From: CAWINX01 sp963837585
Lineage (GTDB): Bacteria > Actinomycetota > Thermoleophilia > Solirubrobacterales > 70-9
Direction: 5' to 3'
Length of the DNA stretch: 64,000 nt
Assembly (NCBI GenBank): GCA_963837585.1
Contig: CAWINX010000004.1
Coordinates: 248,001 to 312,000 of the forward strand
Shown: positions 53,898 through 64,000 of the stretch, piece after piece
Numbering within the stretch: the first letter of the stretch is position 1
Layout of the letters: each line of letters opens with the position of its first letter
Notes under the pieces: model-generated
What the model was told of the DNA's origin: nothing
What the model saw: the letters and a program-made list of their open reading frames with translations, nothing else
The model's database searches: none
Made by a program: the position numbers and the translations under genes

Positions 53898-56100
53898 TCA
53901 GCCGCTCGGCGTGATCCGGTAGGCGTCGAAGACGCTCTCGACGTTGCGGAGTTTGGAGATGCAGCCTTTGAGCTGCTCGGTGTCCCCCACCTCGATCACG
54001 AAGCGGTTTTTCACCATCGGGTGCCTGGTTGAGCAGCTCGCCTCGAGGATGTTGATCCCGGCCTCGGAGAAGGTGCGGGAGAGGTCCTCGAGCAGGCGGG
54101 TGCGATCGTAGGCGTCGACCTGTAGCTCGACCCGGTAGGAGGCCTCGTTGTCGCCCGCCCAGGAGACCTCGACGAAGCGCTCCGGGTCCTTCTTCAGGGC
54201 CCGCACGTTCTTGCAGTCCTCGCGGTGGATCGTGATGCCGCGGCCGAGCGAGACGTAGCCGGCGATCTCGTCGCCGGGAACCGGCCGGCAGCACTTGGCG
54301 AGCCGCACCGCGACGTTGTCGACGCCCTTGACGCTGATCCCGAAGTTGGAGGCGTCCTTGGTGCGCCGCGCCTTGTCCTCGCGGGCGCCGCGCGAGGCCG
54401 AGCGGCTCGGCCTCCTCGACCGCCTCGCCGGCCTTCAGCCGCTGCATCAGCTTGTTGGCGACGGTCTTGGTCGAGACCTTGCCCTGGCCCAGGGCGATGT
54501 AGAACTCGGTCGCTTTGCGGAAGCCCATCTCGCGGATCACGTCCGCGAGCAGCGGCGACATCGCCACCTTCTGCATCGGCAGGCCGCGCTTGCGCAGCGC
54601 CTCCTCCAGGCCCTCGCGGCCCTTGCGCTCCGCGTCCTCGCGGCTCTCCTCTTTGAAGAAGGCGCGGATCTTGTTGCGGGCGCGGCTGGTCCGCACCAGC
54701 TTCAGCCAGTCGCGCGAGGGGCCGCGCTTCTGGTTCGCGGTCAGCACCTCGACGATGTCGCCCGAGCGCAGCTGGTAGTGCAGCGGCACGATGTTGCCGT
54801 TCACCTTCGCCCCGACGCAGCGATGGCCGACGTCGGTGTGGACGGCGTAGGCGAAGTCGAGCGGGGTCGAGCCGGCGGAGAGGCTCTTCACCTCTCCCTT
54901 CGGGGTGAAGACGAAGACCTCGTCCTCGAAGAGGTCGACCCGCAGGGACTCGAGGAACTCGGCCGGGTCCTGCTCGCCCTCGGTCTCGACCAGCTGCCGC
55001 AGCCAGGTCATCTTCTCGCGCTGCGGGTCGCCGCCGCCGCCCTCCTTGTAGGCGACGTGGGCGGCGATCCCGTACTCGGCGAGCTTGTGCATCTCCTCGG
55101 TGCGGATCTGGATCTCCAGCGGCTTGCCCTCCGGCCCGATCACCGTCGTGTGCAGGGCCTGGTACATGTTGGCTTTGGGCATCGCGACCCAGTCCTTGAA
55201 GCGACCGGGCAGCGGCTTCCAGAGCGAGTGGATGACCCCGATCGCCCCGTAGCAGTCCTTCACCGAGCCGACGATCACCCGCATCGCGGTGAGGTCGAAG
55301 ATCTCGTTGAACTCGCGGCCCTTCTTGGTCATCTTCGTGTAGATCGAGTAGAAGTGCTTGGCGCGGCCGGAGATCTCGGCATCGATCCCGACCTGCTTCA
55401 GCTCCTCGGAGAGGAAACGTCCGGCGTCCTCGACGAAGACCTCGCGCTCGTTGCGCTGCTGGGCAACCAGCTGCTTGATCTCGGCGTACTTGCGCGGATG
55501 CAGGGTCGCGAAGGCGAGGTCCTCGAGCTCCCACTTGATCGCGTGGATCCCCAGGCGGTGGGCAAGCGGGGCGTAGATCTCGAGCGTCTCACGCGCCTTC
55601 GTCGTCTGCTTCTGCTTGGGCAGGGCGCCCAGCGTGCGCATGTTGTGGAGGCGGTCGGCCAGCTTGATCAGGATCACCCTGACGTCGGTGGCCATCGCCA
55701 CCATCATCTTGCGGTAGTTCTCGGCCTGGCGCTCGTCGCGACTCTCGAAGGTGATCCCGGTCAGCTTGGTGACGCCGTCGACCAGCTGGGCGATCTGCTC
55801 GCCGAATTCCTCGCGGATCTCCTCGAGGCTGGCGCTGGTGTCCTCGACCGTGTCGTGCAGGAGCGCCGCGGAGAGGGTCTCGGTGTCGAGTCGCATCCCG
55901 GCGCAGATCTGGGCGACGCCGACCGGGTGGGTGATGAACTCGTCGCCGGAGCGCCGCATCTGATCGGCGTGGCGGTCGCAGGCGAATTCGAAGGCACGCT
56001 CGATCGCGGCTCGATCGACCGTCGCGACCGCAATGGCGGTGTCGCCATTGCCATTGCCGCTGCCGTTCTCGCCCGGCGAGGAGTCGAACTCCTCGATCAC
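53898..56100 (-). CDS. rel: Bifunctional (p)ppGpp synthetase/hydrolase Rel, one apparent frameshift
   Basis: About 734 residues from GTG 56100. The HD hydrolase domain is intact (HPVGVAQICAGM, LLHDTVEDT), so hydrolysis is expected. The synthetase has GRAKHFYSIYTKM and FDLTAMRVIV, with MPKANMYQALHTTVIGP. A TGS domain follows (VFVFTPKGEVKSLSAGSTPLDFAYAVHTDVG). One base must be skipped near 54379-54386 to reach the zinc-finger region (VRLAKCCRPVPGDEIAGYVSLGRGITIH) and the ACT domain. The start is 32 bases after the recJ stop. Confidence 0.93.
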
Positions 56101-56132
56101 CGCGAAAAGGTCGGCGAGGAGCTCGCTGTGCT

Positions 56133-58668
56133 CTACGGCTGTTTGCGTCTTTCGAGGTATTTCAAGCCCTCCTGGTACCGAGCGCGGTAGGCGCGGAACG
56201 CGGCCGAGCGCTCCAAATCTGTCTTCTCCGAGGATACGACCCCGACCGATCCGGCACCAGCGTCGGGCTCGCCTTGCACGAGGCCCAACTCGGAGAGGAC
56301 CCGCAGGCAGCGGGCCGCCGCCTCGGGACTGCGCGGGTGCGGTCCCTCTCCGACAAGCGCCTTCCTCAGCGCCTCGCCCCCGACCTCGCCGGCGTCGCGA
56401 AGCTCCCTGAACGCCGTTGCCAACTCGCCGCGCCCGGCGAGCTGAGACTCGAGGGCGTGCCGGGCAAAGCGCCACTCGGCCTCCCCCCAGGCGAGGTGAA
56501 GATAGCCGCCGTCCTCGGTGGGAAGGGAGGCGAGGCGCTGCAGATGCGCAAAGGCGGGCGGGTCGACGAGGACGACGTGGGTGAAAGCGCGAGCCAGCTC
56601 GGGCTCGCGCTCGAGCCGCTCATAGTCGGCGAGAGTGAGGCCGTCGTCCGCCAGGGCGATGCGACGCGCCGCGTCGGCGACCAGGACCAGCAGGCTCTCG
56701 CCGCTGGAGAGCAGCTCGCCGACGACGGCAGCGGGTGAGTTGGAGCCGCGAAGCGCCGCGCGCTCGACTCCCCCTTCGGGCGCCGCGACCGAGTCCGGCG
56801 GCCAATCGTCGGGGTCGGCGGCCAACTCGGCCTCGAGCCGCTGCCACCATTCTTTGTCGCCCGAACCCGGCTCTTCGAGTTCGGCCTCGGCATCGCCATC
56901 GACCCCTTTCGGGTAGAGCTCGCGCAAGACGACCCGCGGCTCGACCGCGCCGTTCCAGTGGTTGACCTCGAGCCTCACCGCCGCATCGACGCGGTCCTCG
57001 TCGGAGACGCCGAGGCTTGAACGGCCGAACGCCACGCCCAGCGCTCGATGGGCGCCGCTGTGGAGGCTGAAGCGCGCGTGCTTGCCCTCCCCCATCGTCC
57101 GCACGTCGCGCACCCGGGCGGACGGGACGAGCAGCCTCACGCCCGGGTTTCCCATCCCGAACGGGGCGAGGCGGCCCAGCTCCTCGGCCAGGTCGAGGCC
57201 GAGGCCGGCCCCGCCGACCATCGCGTCGATCCGCTCGGTTCGAGTCAGATCCTCGGGGCCCAGAACCGAAGTCGCGTGGGCGGCAAACGCCTCTCGGAAC
57301 GCGTCGAGGTCCTCGGCCCGCAGTTCCAACCCGGCAGCGGCCCGATGCCCACCGAAGCGGACCAGATGCTCAGAGCAGGCCTCGAGCCCGGCCAACAGGT
57401 CGAATCCCGGAATGCTGCGTCCAGAGCCCCGGCCCCCTCCCTCCCCATCGAGTGAGATCACGATCACCGGCCGGTGGTGGCGCTCGACCAGCCGCGAAGC
57501 GACGATCCCGATCACCCCGGGGTGCCAACCCTCGCCGGCCACCACCAGCGCCGGAGCCGCGCGCAGCTCCTCGGAGAGCTCACGCCGCGCAGCCTCAGCG
57601 GCCCCATCGACCTCCCGCTCAGTAGCCCGCCGCTCGCTATTGGCGCGACTCAGCTCAACAGCGATCTCCTTGGCGCGTCCCTCGTCCTCGGTGAGAAACA
57701 GCTCCACCCCGGCATCGGCTCGATACAGCCGCCCCGCAGCATTGATCCGCGGCGCCAACCGAAACGCCAGGTCGCCCTCATCCAGCTGCGTCGGCTCGCA
57801 GCTCGACGCTTCGAGCAGCGCCCGCATCCCAGGCCGTCGCGCCCGCCGCACCTCCTCCAGCCCCCGCTTGACCAGCGATCGGTTTTCGCCAACGAGGGGC
57901 ACGACGTCGGCGACCGTGGCTAGGGCAACGAGGTCGATGTCTGTGGAGGAGTCAGGTGCCCCTCCCGGAGGCTCCTGTGGACACGCTTGAACCCGTCTCC
58001 CCGATCTGCTGCGCAACGGTCTCCGGGGGAGGGGCACCTGACTCCGTCGCCCGCAAGGCGCACGCGAGCTTCCACGCCACCGCGGTCCCGCACAACTCGG
58101 CGAACGGATAGCCGCTCAACTCCGGGTGCAGGATCAGGCAGTCGGGCAGCTCAGGCCCCGGCTGATGGTGATCGGTGACGACGACCTCCATCCCCAGCTC
58201 CCGCGCAAGAGCGACCTCCTCCACCGCGGTGATCCCGCAGTCGACGGTGATCAGCAGCGACGTCCCACGCTCGGCGAGCACCCGCACGTTGTCCGCGCTG
58301 ACCCCATAGCCATCCGAGAGACGGTCGGGGATCAGCCAGTCGCAGTCGGCCCCCAGCTTGCGCAGCGTGCCGACCATGATCGTGGTCGCGCAGACTCCGT
58401 CGACGTCGAAATCGCCGTGGACGGTGATCCGCCCGCCGTCGCGAATGACGGCTTGGATCTGCTCGACAACCTCCGCCATCGACTCGAAAGCCGAGGGCGG
58501 ATAGGACTCGTCGGCCTCGAGGAAGGCGCGAGCCTCCTCCGGCGTCCGGTAGCCGCGCCGCACCAGGGTGATCGCGACCGGCTCGCTGAGGTCCAGCTCG
58601 TCGGCGAGCGCCCGCGCTTCGCGGTAGGAGTAGGGGTCGGCCTGGTAGGTCTTGAGGGATTCCGCCAC
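56133..58668 (-). CDS. recJ: Single-stranded-DNA exonuclease RecJ, frame interrupted at an internal palindrome
   Basis: DHH-family 5'-3' exonuclease. The first frame (58668 down to about 57965) has DFDVDGVCATTIM, VDCGITAVEE and VTDHHQPGPEL. The second begins near 57965 with DIDLVALATVADVVPLVGEN and continues through DHHA1 (SIPGFDLLAGLEACSEHLVRFGGHRAAAGL), an OB domain and a long C-terminal domain. Joining needs one base skipped near 57963-57968. About 30 residues between CALRA and DIDLVALA are encoded by an inverted repeat (57948-58045) not expected in RecJ. Confidence 0.9.
57948..58045. repeat. 98-bp inverted repeat within recJ coding sequence
   Basis: A 19-bp perfect inverted repeat (57948-57966 with 58027-58045; arm GGAGTCAGGTGCCCCTCCC), extended by CGGAG/CTCCG, with a 50-60 base interior. 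It lies in the recJ frame, between two conserved motifs, and encodes the sequence ESGAPPPETVAQQIGETGSSVSTGAS. Confidence 0.8.
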
Positions 58669-58706
58669 ACAGCCAGGCTAGGAAGCGGCCTAGACGGAAC
58701 CGGGCG

Positions 58707-58970
58707 TCAGATTTCCCGCTCTGCGCGGACTCCAGCGGCATAAACGATCGCCAAGCCGATCAGGACACCGGGGATGGCGACGAGGGCGGTGACCAGATCG
58801 GTATTGCCGAGCCCGCGGCCGGTGATCGCCTCGACTATCGCGCCGAAGATCATCGCTCCGAGCACGGAGCCGAGGAAGGCGCCGACGATTCCCTGCCAGA
58901 AGCGATCGGGCACGAAGACCGTGAAGTGCCAGAGCGCGATCCCCATCGTGAACCAGACCAAGAGGGCCAT
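58707..58970 (-). CDS. Small three-helix membrane protein, GlsB/YeaQ-like
   Basis: 87 residues with hydrophobic stretches near 1-20, 27-50 and 62-80. The pattern FLGSVLGAMIFGAIVEAITGRG and IPGVLIGLAIVYAAG with glycine-rich helices resembles the transglycosylase-associated (GlsB/YeaQ/YmgE) group, but the match is by eye. It lies between secDF and recJ on the same strand. Confidence 0.65.
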   Translation of the reverse strand: MALLVWFTMGIALWHFTVFVPDRFWQGIVGAFLGSVLGAMIFGAIVEAITGRGLGNTDLVTALVAIPGVLIGLAIVYAAGVRAEREI

Positions 58971-59021
58971 CAGCGATTCCTCCCGTGCTTGCGGCGTTGT
59001 TGGCGGCGGGCGCGGCGGCGC

Positions 59022-61910
59022 TCATCGCGCTCGCGTGTGCTCGGCGTCCGCCGGGTCGGCCGGCGCGGCCGGCTCGCCGTTGGAGGACGGGCCGGCGCCG
59101 TCACCCTCCGCCGGAGGATCGATCGTCGCCACCGCCCCGGCCTTCGGCTTGACGTCTTGCTTTGCCGCAATCGCGTCGGCGATCTCCTCGTCGCTCTCGG
59201 TGTCGTCGCTGAGCTTCGCCAACTCGATCTCGTCGGCGAAGGCGGGAACGCCCCCCTCGAGCTCGGCGATCCGCGCCCGGCGCCGCGCGAAGCCCGGCTC
59301 ACGCTCCTTCCAGGCGGTCAGCACCGGCGATGCGATGAAGATCGAGGAGTAGGTGCCCGAAGCGATCCCGACGAACATCGCGAAGGCGAAGTCCTGAAGC
59401 GTCGCCCCGCCGAAGACGAACAGCGAGGTGACCGCGAGCAGGGTGGTGAAGCTGGTCGCCAACGACCTGGTCAGCACCTCGCTCATCGAGCGGTTGACGA
59501 TCTGCGAGAACGCCGCACGCGGCATCCGCGGCATGTTCTCGCGTATTCGGTCGAAGACGATGATCGTGTCGTAGAGCGAGTATCCGAGGATGGTGAGGAA
59601 GGCGGCGACCGTTCCGCTCGTCACCTCCCGGCCGGTCAGCGAGTAGATGCCCGCGGTGATCAGGATGTCGTGGAAGAGGGCGATCAGCACCGGCACCGCG
59701 AACTTCGGGTCGAAGCGGAAAGCGACATAGGCGGCGATGATCAGCAGCGAGAAGATCAGCGCTTTCAGCGCGCTGCTCGCCACCTGTTGGCCGAAGGTCG
59801 GCCCGACGCTGGTGCTGTCGAAGCCGTTGTGGACGACCCCGAACTTGTCCTCGAGCGCCGACTGCGCGTCCTTGACCCGGCTCGGCCCCAGCTGCCGCGC
59901 CTGGATCTGGAAGACGTTGTCGCCGAAGACCGGGTCGGAGACCTGCTGGATCTGCTCGCCGCTGAGGCCGATCGTGTCGAGTGCGCCCCGGACCCCGTCC
60001 TCGTCGGTCGGCTTGACCAGCGCGACCTTGATCCGCGTTCCCGACTTGAAGTCGATGCCGAAGTTGAGCTGCTTGGTCGCCAGCGAAAGCGCGCCGACCA
60101 AGAGGATCACGCCGGACATCGTGAAGAACCAGCGGCTGGCGCCCATGAAGTCGAAGTGCCAGCGCATTCCCTCACGACTGGCGCCGAGCACCTTCGGCGA
60201 GCGCAGGAAGCGCGAGTTGCTCATCGTGCCGAGCAGCGCCTGGGTGAAGACGACGGCGGTGAGCAGCGAGACGATCGTCCCGACCCCGAGCGTGAAGGCG
60301 AATCCCTTGACCCCGGCAGTCGCCAGGACAAAGAGGACGAAGGCGGTCAGCAGGGTGACCACGTTCGCGTCGACGATCGTCGCGATTCCGCGTTTGTAGC
60401 CGGCCGCGATCGCGCTCGACATCGAGCGCCCAGCGCGCACCTCTTCCTTTATTCGCTCGAAGATGACGATGTTGGAGTCCGCCGCGACTCCGATCGTCAG
60501 GATCAAACCCGCGATCCCCGGCAGGGTCAGGGTGATCGGGATCAATTTGATCAGCGCGAAGAAGATCACCCCGTAGGCGCCCAGCGCGACCGTCGCGATC
60601 AGCCCGAGGAAGCGGTAGAAGACGAGCAGGAAGAGGACGACCAGCGCCAGGCCGATGATCCCTGCCTTGATTCCCTGATGGAGCGCCTGACTGCCCAGCG
60701 TCGCCGAGACCTGGGTCTGGCTGATCAGCTTGAGGTCGATCGGCAGGGCGCCGATCTGGAGGATCGTCGCCAGGTCCTGAGCCTCGGTGATGCTGTTGAA
60801 GCCACCGGAGATCTCGGCCCCGGTGCGGCCGTCGATGCCGTCCGGGTTCTCCTGGAAGTTGATGATCGGGCGGGTCTGGACGACGTTGTCGAGGACCACC
60901 GCAAAGTGGCCCGACAGGGACGCCGCCTGCTGTGAGCTGACCGCGCCGATCGCCTGCGACTGGCCGCGCTGGGCGATCGCCCTGGTCACATCCTGGAACG
61001 CAGAACGCCCCTTGTCGGTGAATCCAAAGGAGACGTTGGGCTGGTTGAACTGGTCGAAGTTCTGCTTCGGGTCGGTGATGTCGGTGCCCGAGAGCGCCGG
61101 GTTGTCCACGATCGCGTACCAGCCCGGCTCCGCGGTCTGGTCGGTTTTGCCGGAGTTATCGCTCGGCTGCTCAGAGACGAGGAGCGTCCCCACGGGGACC
61201 TCGACGACGATCCCGTTGTGGGGGCGCTTCTTTCCTGTCGGGCTGATGTAGAGGTCCTTCTTGGCGACCTCGGGGCCGGCGATCAGCTGGTGCGGCTTCT
61301 TACGGGAGAAGAGGTAGAAGCGGGGCTTGCCGGCCGAGCAGGTCGTGCAGTTCTCGACCGGCTTCTGCTTCGAAGCCAGCAGCGCCGCGTCGTAAGCGGT
61401 CGGGAAGGCGCCGGAGAAAATCAGCTGCTGGTTCTCGGCGCTCTTGACGTTGCGACCCGCGGCTTTCCACTGCGCTTTGGCCGTCTTGATCGCCCCCGGG
61501 GGCGGCTGCTGGCCGGGGTGGCCGCCGATCGTCTTCTCGGGGCCGATCAGGTTGGGCTCCCAGTCGAAGAAGTAGAGCTGGGCGGTGGTGCCGACCTGGT
61601 CGATCGCCCGCTGGGCGTTGGTGACGTCGGGCAGGCTGACCGAGATCTCCGTGGTGCCGAGGCGCGAGACCTCGGGCTCGGAGACGCCGAGCTTGTCGAT
61701 CCGCTGGCGGATGATCTCGATCGAGCGGTCGATGTCTGAACCGCTGACCGTTTTCACCTGTCCGGTCGGCTCGCCCTGGTAGACCAGCTCGACCCCGCCC
61801 TTGAGGTCGAGCCCGAGCTTGGTCGGCTTGCTGACGATGACCAGCGCCGAGACCACGATCAGGCCCAGCACGAAGAGCAGTACGAAGAGATGCCGTCGCC
61901 TGCCGCCCAT
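59022..61910 (-). CDS. secDF: Fused protein-export protein SecDF
   Basis: 962 residues, one chain holding both SecD and SecF. SecD starts with one helix, then GLDLKGGVELVYQG and a large P1 domain, and the D5-type motif LTLPGIAGLILTIGVAADSNIVIFERIKEE near 460. SecF begins about residue 580 (MRWHFDFMGASRWFFTM, LNFGIDFKSGTRIKV) with FLTILGYSLYDTIIVFDRIREN. Twelve helices are expected. It uses the proton gradient to pull exported proteins through SecYEG. Most actinobacteria have separate genes. An acidic/proline tail of 70 residues ends the protein. Confidence 0.93.
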   Translation of the reverse strand: MGGRRRHLFVLLFVLGLIVVSALVIVSKPTKLGLDLKGGVELVYQGEPTGQVKTVSGSDIDRSIEIIRQRIDKLGVSEPEVSRLGTTEISVSLPDVTNAQRAIDQVGTTAQLYFFDWEPNLIGPEKTIGGHPGQQPPPGAIKTAKAQWKAAGRNVKSAENQQLIFSGAFPTAYDAALLASKQKPVENCTTCSAGKPRFYLFSRKKPHQLIAGPEVAKKDLYISPTGKKRPHNGIVVEVPVGTLLVSEQPSDNSGKTDQTAEPGWYAIVDNPALSGTDITDPKQNFDQFNQPNVSFGFTDKGRSAFQDVTRAIAQRGQSQAIGAVSSQQAASLSGHFAVVLDNVVQTRPIINFQENPDGIDGRTGAEISGGFNSITEAQDLATILQIGALPIDLKLISQTQVSATLGSQALHQGIKAGIIGLALVVLFLLVFYRFLGLIATVALGAYGVIFFALIKLIPITLTLPGIAGLILTIGVAADSNIVIFERIKEEVRAGRSMSSAIAAGYKRGIATIVDANVVTLLTAFVLFVLATAGVKGFAFTLGVGTIVSLLTAVVFTQALLGTMSNSRFLRSPKVLGASREGMRWHFDFMGASRWFFTMSGVILLVGALSLATKQLNFGIDFKSGTRIKVALVKPTDEDGVRGALDTIGLSGEQIQQVSDPVFGDNVFQIQARQLGPSRVKDAQSALEDKFGVVHNGFDSTSVGPTFGQQVASSALKALIFSLLIIAAYVAFRFDPKFAVPVLIALFHDILITAGIYSLTGREVTSGTVAAFLTILGYSLYDTIIVFDRIRENMPRMPRAAFSQIVNRSMSEVLTRSLATSFTTLLAVTSLFVFGGATLQDFAFAMFVGIASGTYSSIFIASPVLTAWKEREPGFARRRARIAELEGGVPAFADEIELAKLSDDTESDEEIADAIAAKQDVKPKAGAVATIDPPAEGDGAGPSSNGEPAAPADPADAEHTRAR

Positions 61911-61935
61911 GGTTAGTCCAACCCTCCGCGCGCGC

Positions 61936-62424
61936 TCAAGATTCGGGGGTGAGGACGATCAGCAGGCCGCCGTCGTCGTCGTATGCGGGGAAGACGTCGG
62001 CAACCGCCTCGGCCGGGAGGTCGCCCTCGGCATTGACGGAGACCCGTTTGCCCAGTGAGCGCACCCCCCACTCCAGCGAGGTCTCGATCGGATCGGTGAT
62101 GCCGTCGCCGTTGGTGTCGGCGGTCTCGCCGCCGTTGCCCTCGTCGATCCAGTTGAGGCCGAGCACGTCGCGCACCGGGCGACCGATCACGTCCTCGTCG
62201 GTGAGTCCGGTCAACTCGAAGCTGCCCTTGCCGGCGTCGATCACCCGCTCTTGGCGGTCGCAGACGAAGAAGGCCGCGTTGGGCGCCGGGTAGTAGTCGT
62301 CGAGCAACTCGAAGACGAAGCCGAAGCCACATTTGGAGCAGCCCTTGGGACGGGTGCTGAACCCGGCCGTCCGGTCGCCACTTACCTCCCTGTGGCCGCA
62401 GTTGGGGCAGATGAAGAACGGCAT
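61936..62424 (-). CDS. Zinc-ribbon and PAS-like domain protein with a calcium-loop motif
   Basis: 162 residues. An N-terminal zinc ribbon (MPFFICPNCGHREVSGDRTAGFSTRPKGCSKCGFGF, cysteines in CPNC and CSKC) is followed by a PAS-like fold (AAFFVCDRQERVIDAGKGSFELTGLTDEDVIGRPVRDVLGL). Inside the PAS region lies DTNGDGITDPIE, an EF-hand/dockerin-type calcium loop. No output domain follows. It sits between ruvB and secDF, with 25-27 bases on each side. I know of no assigned role. Confidence 0.7.
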   Translation of the reverse strand: MPFFICPNCGHREVSGDRTAGFSTRPKGCSKCGFGFVFELLDDYYPAPNAAFFVCDRQERVIDAGKGSFELTGLTDEDVIGRPVRDVLGLNWIDEGNGGETADTNGDGITDPIETSLEWGVRSLGKRVSVNAEGDLPAEAVADVFPAYDDDGGLLIVLTPES

Positions 62425-62451
62425 CCTCGACAGGCTACAAGTGCGCGCGAG

Positions 62452-63544
62452 CTAGAAGAGGCTCGCCGCCCCCTCGGGCGTCGGCAATCCGAGGTGCTCG
62501 AAGGCTCGCTCGGTGAGGACGCGGCCACGCGGAGTTCGTTTGAGCATGCCCTGCTGGAGCAGGTAGGGCTCGAGCACGTCCTCGATCGTGTCCTGCTCCT
62601 CGCCGATCGCGACAGCCAGAGTGGAGAGGCCCACCGGCCCGCCGCCGAACTTGCTCGCGATCGTCTGAAGCAGGGAACGGTCGCTGCGATCGAGGCCGCC
62701 CGCGTCGACCTCGAGCATCTCCAGAGCGGATGCGGCGGAGCCGGCGTCGATCGTGCCCTGACCCTTCACCTGGGCGAAGTCGCGGACACGCTTCAAGAGG
62801 CGATTGGCGACGCGCGGGGTGCCGCGAGAGCGCGAAGCGATCGTCCGCGCTCCCTCGGCGTCGATCTCGACGCCGAGGATGCCGGCGGAGCGCTCGATGA
62901 TCTGCGCCAGGTGATCGGGGTTGTAGTGCTCGAGCCGGTGACAGACGCCGAAGCGGTCCCGCAGCGGCGTGGTCAATAGACCCGCCCGGGTGGTGGCGCC
63001 GATCAAGGTGAAGGGAGGAAGCGGCAGGGTGACGGTGCGAGCGCCGGCGCCCTGACCGAGCACGACGGGAAGCTCACCGTCCTCCATCGCCGGGATAGAG
63101 CGTCTCCTCGACCGCGCGGCCGAGCCGGTGGATCTCATCGATGAAGAAGACGCTGCCCGGCTCCAGCGCGGTGAGGAAGGAGGCGACGTCCGCCTTGCGC
63201 TCCAGAGCCGGCCCGGCGGTCTGGACCATCGGCACCTCGAGCTCGGCGGCGACGATGTGGGCGAGCGAGGTCTTGCCGAGGCCGGGCGGGCCGGCGAGCA
63301 GGACGTGGTCGAGCGGCTCGCCGCGACCCCGCGCCGCCTCGATGAAGATCGCCAACTGCTCGGTGACCTGCTCCTGGTTGACGAAGTCGGCCAGGGTGGG
63401 CGGGCGCAGCGAGCGGTCGAGGTCCTCATCCGGGACGTCGGCGCGGGCGTCATGCACCCGGACCTCGGCGTCGACGGGAACGGGCTCCTCGTCGATCCCG
63501 GGCGTGCGGATCCGGTTGGCGCCGATGTCGGGAGAGTCGGTCAT
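62452..63544 (-). CDS. ruvB: Holliday junction branch-migration ATPase RuvB, one apparent frameshift
   Basis: Starts at ATG 63544 (MTDSPDIGANRIRTPG), overlapping the ruvA stop. Walker A GPPGLGKTSLAHIVA and Walker B FFIDEIHRLG are in the first frame. The frame then needs one base skipped near 63090-63094 to join EETLYP and AMEDGELPVVLGQGAGARTVTLPLPPFTLIGATTRAGLLTTPLRDRFG. The winged-helix DNA-binding end (LLQQGMLKRTPRGRVLTERAFEHLG) is complete, giving about 363 residues. Confidence 0.94.
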
Positions 63545-64000
63545 GCGGCCCTGCCGGTCCCGGCCTTGCGCAGCGCGGTCGCGATCAGGCTCTCCGGCGT
63601 CATCGCTCTCGATCCCGTCGAGCAGCTGCTCGGCCTCCAGCGGCGCGTAGCCGAGGTTGACGAGGCCGTCGCGGGCGAGGGCGCGAGCGTCGCCACCCTC
63701 GACGATCGCCGCCGCGACCTCCTCCTCGAGCGCTCCGGCGACCTTCTCGCGCAACTCGACGATGATCCGCTCCGAGGTGCGCTTGCCGATCCCCGGCACC
63801 GCCTGGAAGCGTTTCGCGTCGCCGGCGGCGATCGCCCTCAGCAGCTCGCGCGCCGGCCCGCCGGAGAGGGTGGCCAGCGCCACCTTCGGCCCCACGCCGC
63901 TGACCGAGATCAGCTCGCCGAAGAGGTCGCGCTCCTCCTCGGAGGCGAAGCCGAACAGCGCCAGGGAGTCGTCGCGGGAGATCAGCTCGGCGTGCAGGAA
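63541..64000 (-). CDS. ruvA: Holliday junction protein RuvA, 3' part, one apparent frameshift
   Basis: The 5' end lies outside the window. Visible: the end of the OB domain (FLHAELISRDDSLALFGFASEEERDLFGELISVSGVGPKVAL), the two helix-hairpin-helix motifs (SGVGPKVALATL and VPGIGKRTSERIIVELREKV), and the RuvB-binding C-terminal domain. One base skipped near 63600-63608 joins LLDGIES to the conserved end TPESLIATALRKAG. The stop overlaps the ruvB ATG (ATGA). ruvC is presumably upstream. Confidence 0.92.

Overview
The window is high-GC chromosomal DNA with actinobacterial marks: an mIHF-type integration host factor gene beside gmk and rpoZ, a Rel/RecJ/SecDF/RuvBA block, probable leaderless promoters and many ATGA/GTGA stop-start overlaps. 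Gene content and order suggest Actinomycetota, probably class Thermoleophilia (Solirubrobacterales/Gaiellales-like). The class is my inference from protein style, not a database result. Almost all of it is housekeeping sequence. There is no rRNA, CRISPR array, prophage or transposase.

Layout. 0.1-2 kb (+): an SDR enzyme and a metallo-beta-lactamase-fold (MBL) hydrolase. 2-11.8 kb (-): dapL, dapF, miaA, miaB, a small membrane protein, recA, thpR, cinA, ftsK. 11.8-14.16 kb (+): a two-component system followed by a candidate C-rich-loop small RNA with its own promoter and terminator. 14.16-25.5 kb (-): rnj, dapA, dapB, an M16 peptidase, pnp, a DsbA-like protein, a peroxiredoxin, rpsO, a truB-ribF fusion, nrnA, rbfA. 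25.5-29.5 kb (-): infB, nusA and a short rimP behind a leader hairpin. 29.6-32.2 kb (-): coaBC, rpoZ, gmk, mihF. 32.2-41 kb (-): a complete pyrimidine operon, pyrR-pyrB-pyrC-carA-carB-pyrK-pyrD, with a PyrR-binding site in its leader. 41-45.3 kb: a hydrolase, RNase Z, tRNA-Arg(CCG), a broken secreted-protein gene, a SRAP protein and a PIN/AbrB toxin-antitoxin pair. 45.3-48.8 kb (-): a SAM-I riboswitch driving a threonine-synthase-like enzyme and a ThiS/MoaD-type sulfur carrier, then a CDP-sugar pair. 48.9-53.9 kb (+): corA, a HIT protein, a phosphomannomutase, an MBL hydrolase and a diacylglycerol-kinase-family protein. 53.9-64 kb (-): rel, recJ, a small membrane protein, secDF, a zinc-ribbon/PAS protein, ruvB and the 3' part of ruvA.

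Functional connections. dapA, dapB, dapL and dapF together encode a diaminopimelate-aminotransferase lysine/peptidoglycan route. All seven de novo UMP genes except orotate phosphoribosyltransferase (pyrE) and OMP decarboxylase (pyrF) lie in one translationally coupled operon.

Two features deserve most attention. First, the SAM-riboswitch / PLP enzyme / sulfur-carrier operon suggests protein-thiocarboxylate sulfur transfer into homocysteine or a related amino acid. Second, long palindromic elements recur at gene ends and starts. Two are 116 bp with a shared core and locus-specific arms. Others sit downstream of coaBC and rpsO, and one is inside the recJ reading frame. They often supply the last codons and stop of the upstream gene.

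Caution on sequence quality: ten genes, most of them essential, carry apparent one-base insertions, always of the same sign. This pattern suggests uncorrected sequencing or assembly errors, not gene decay.
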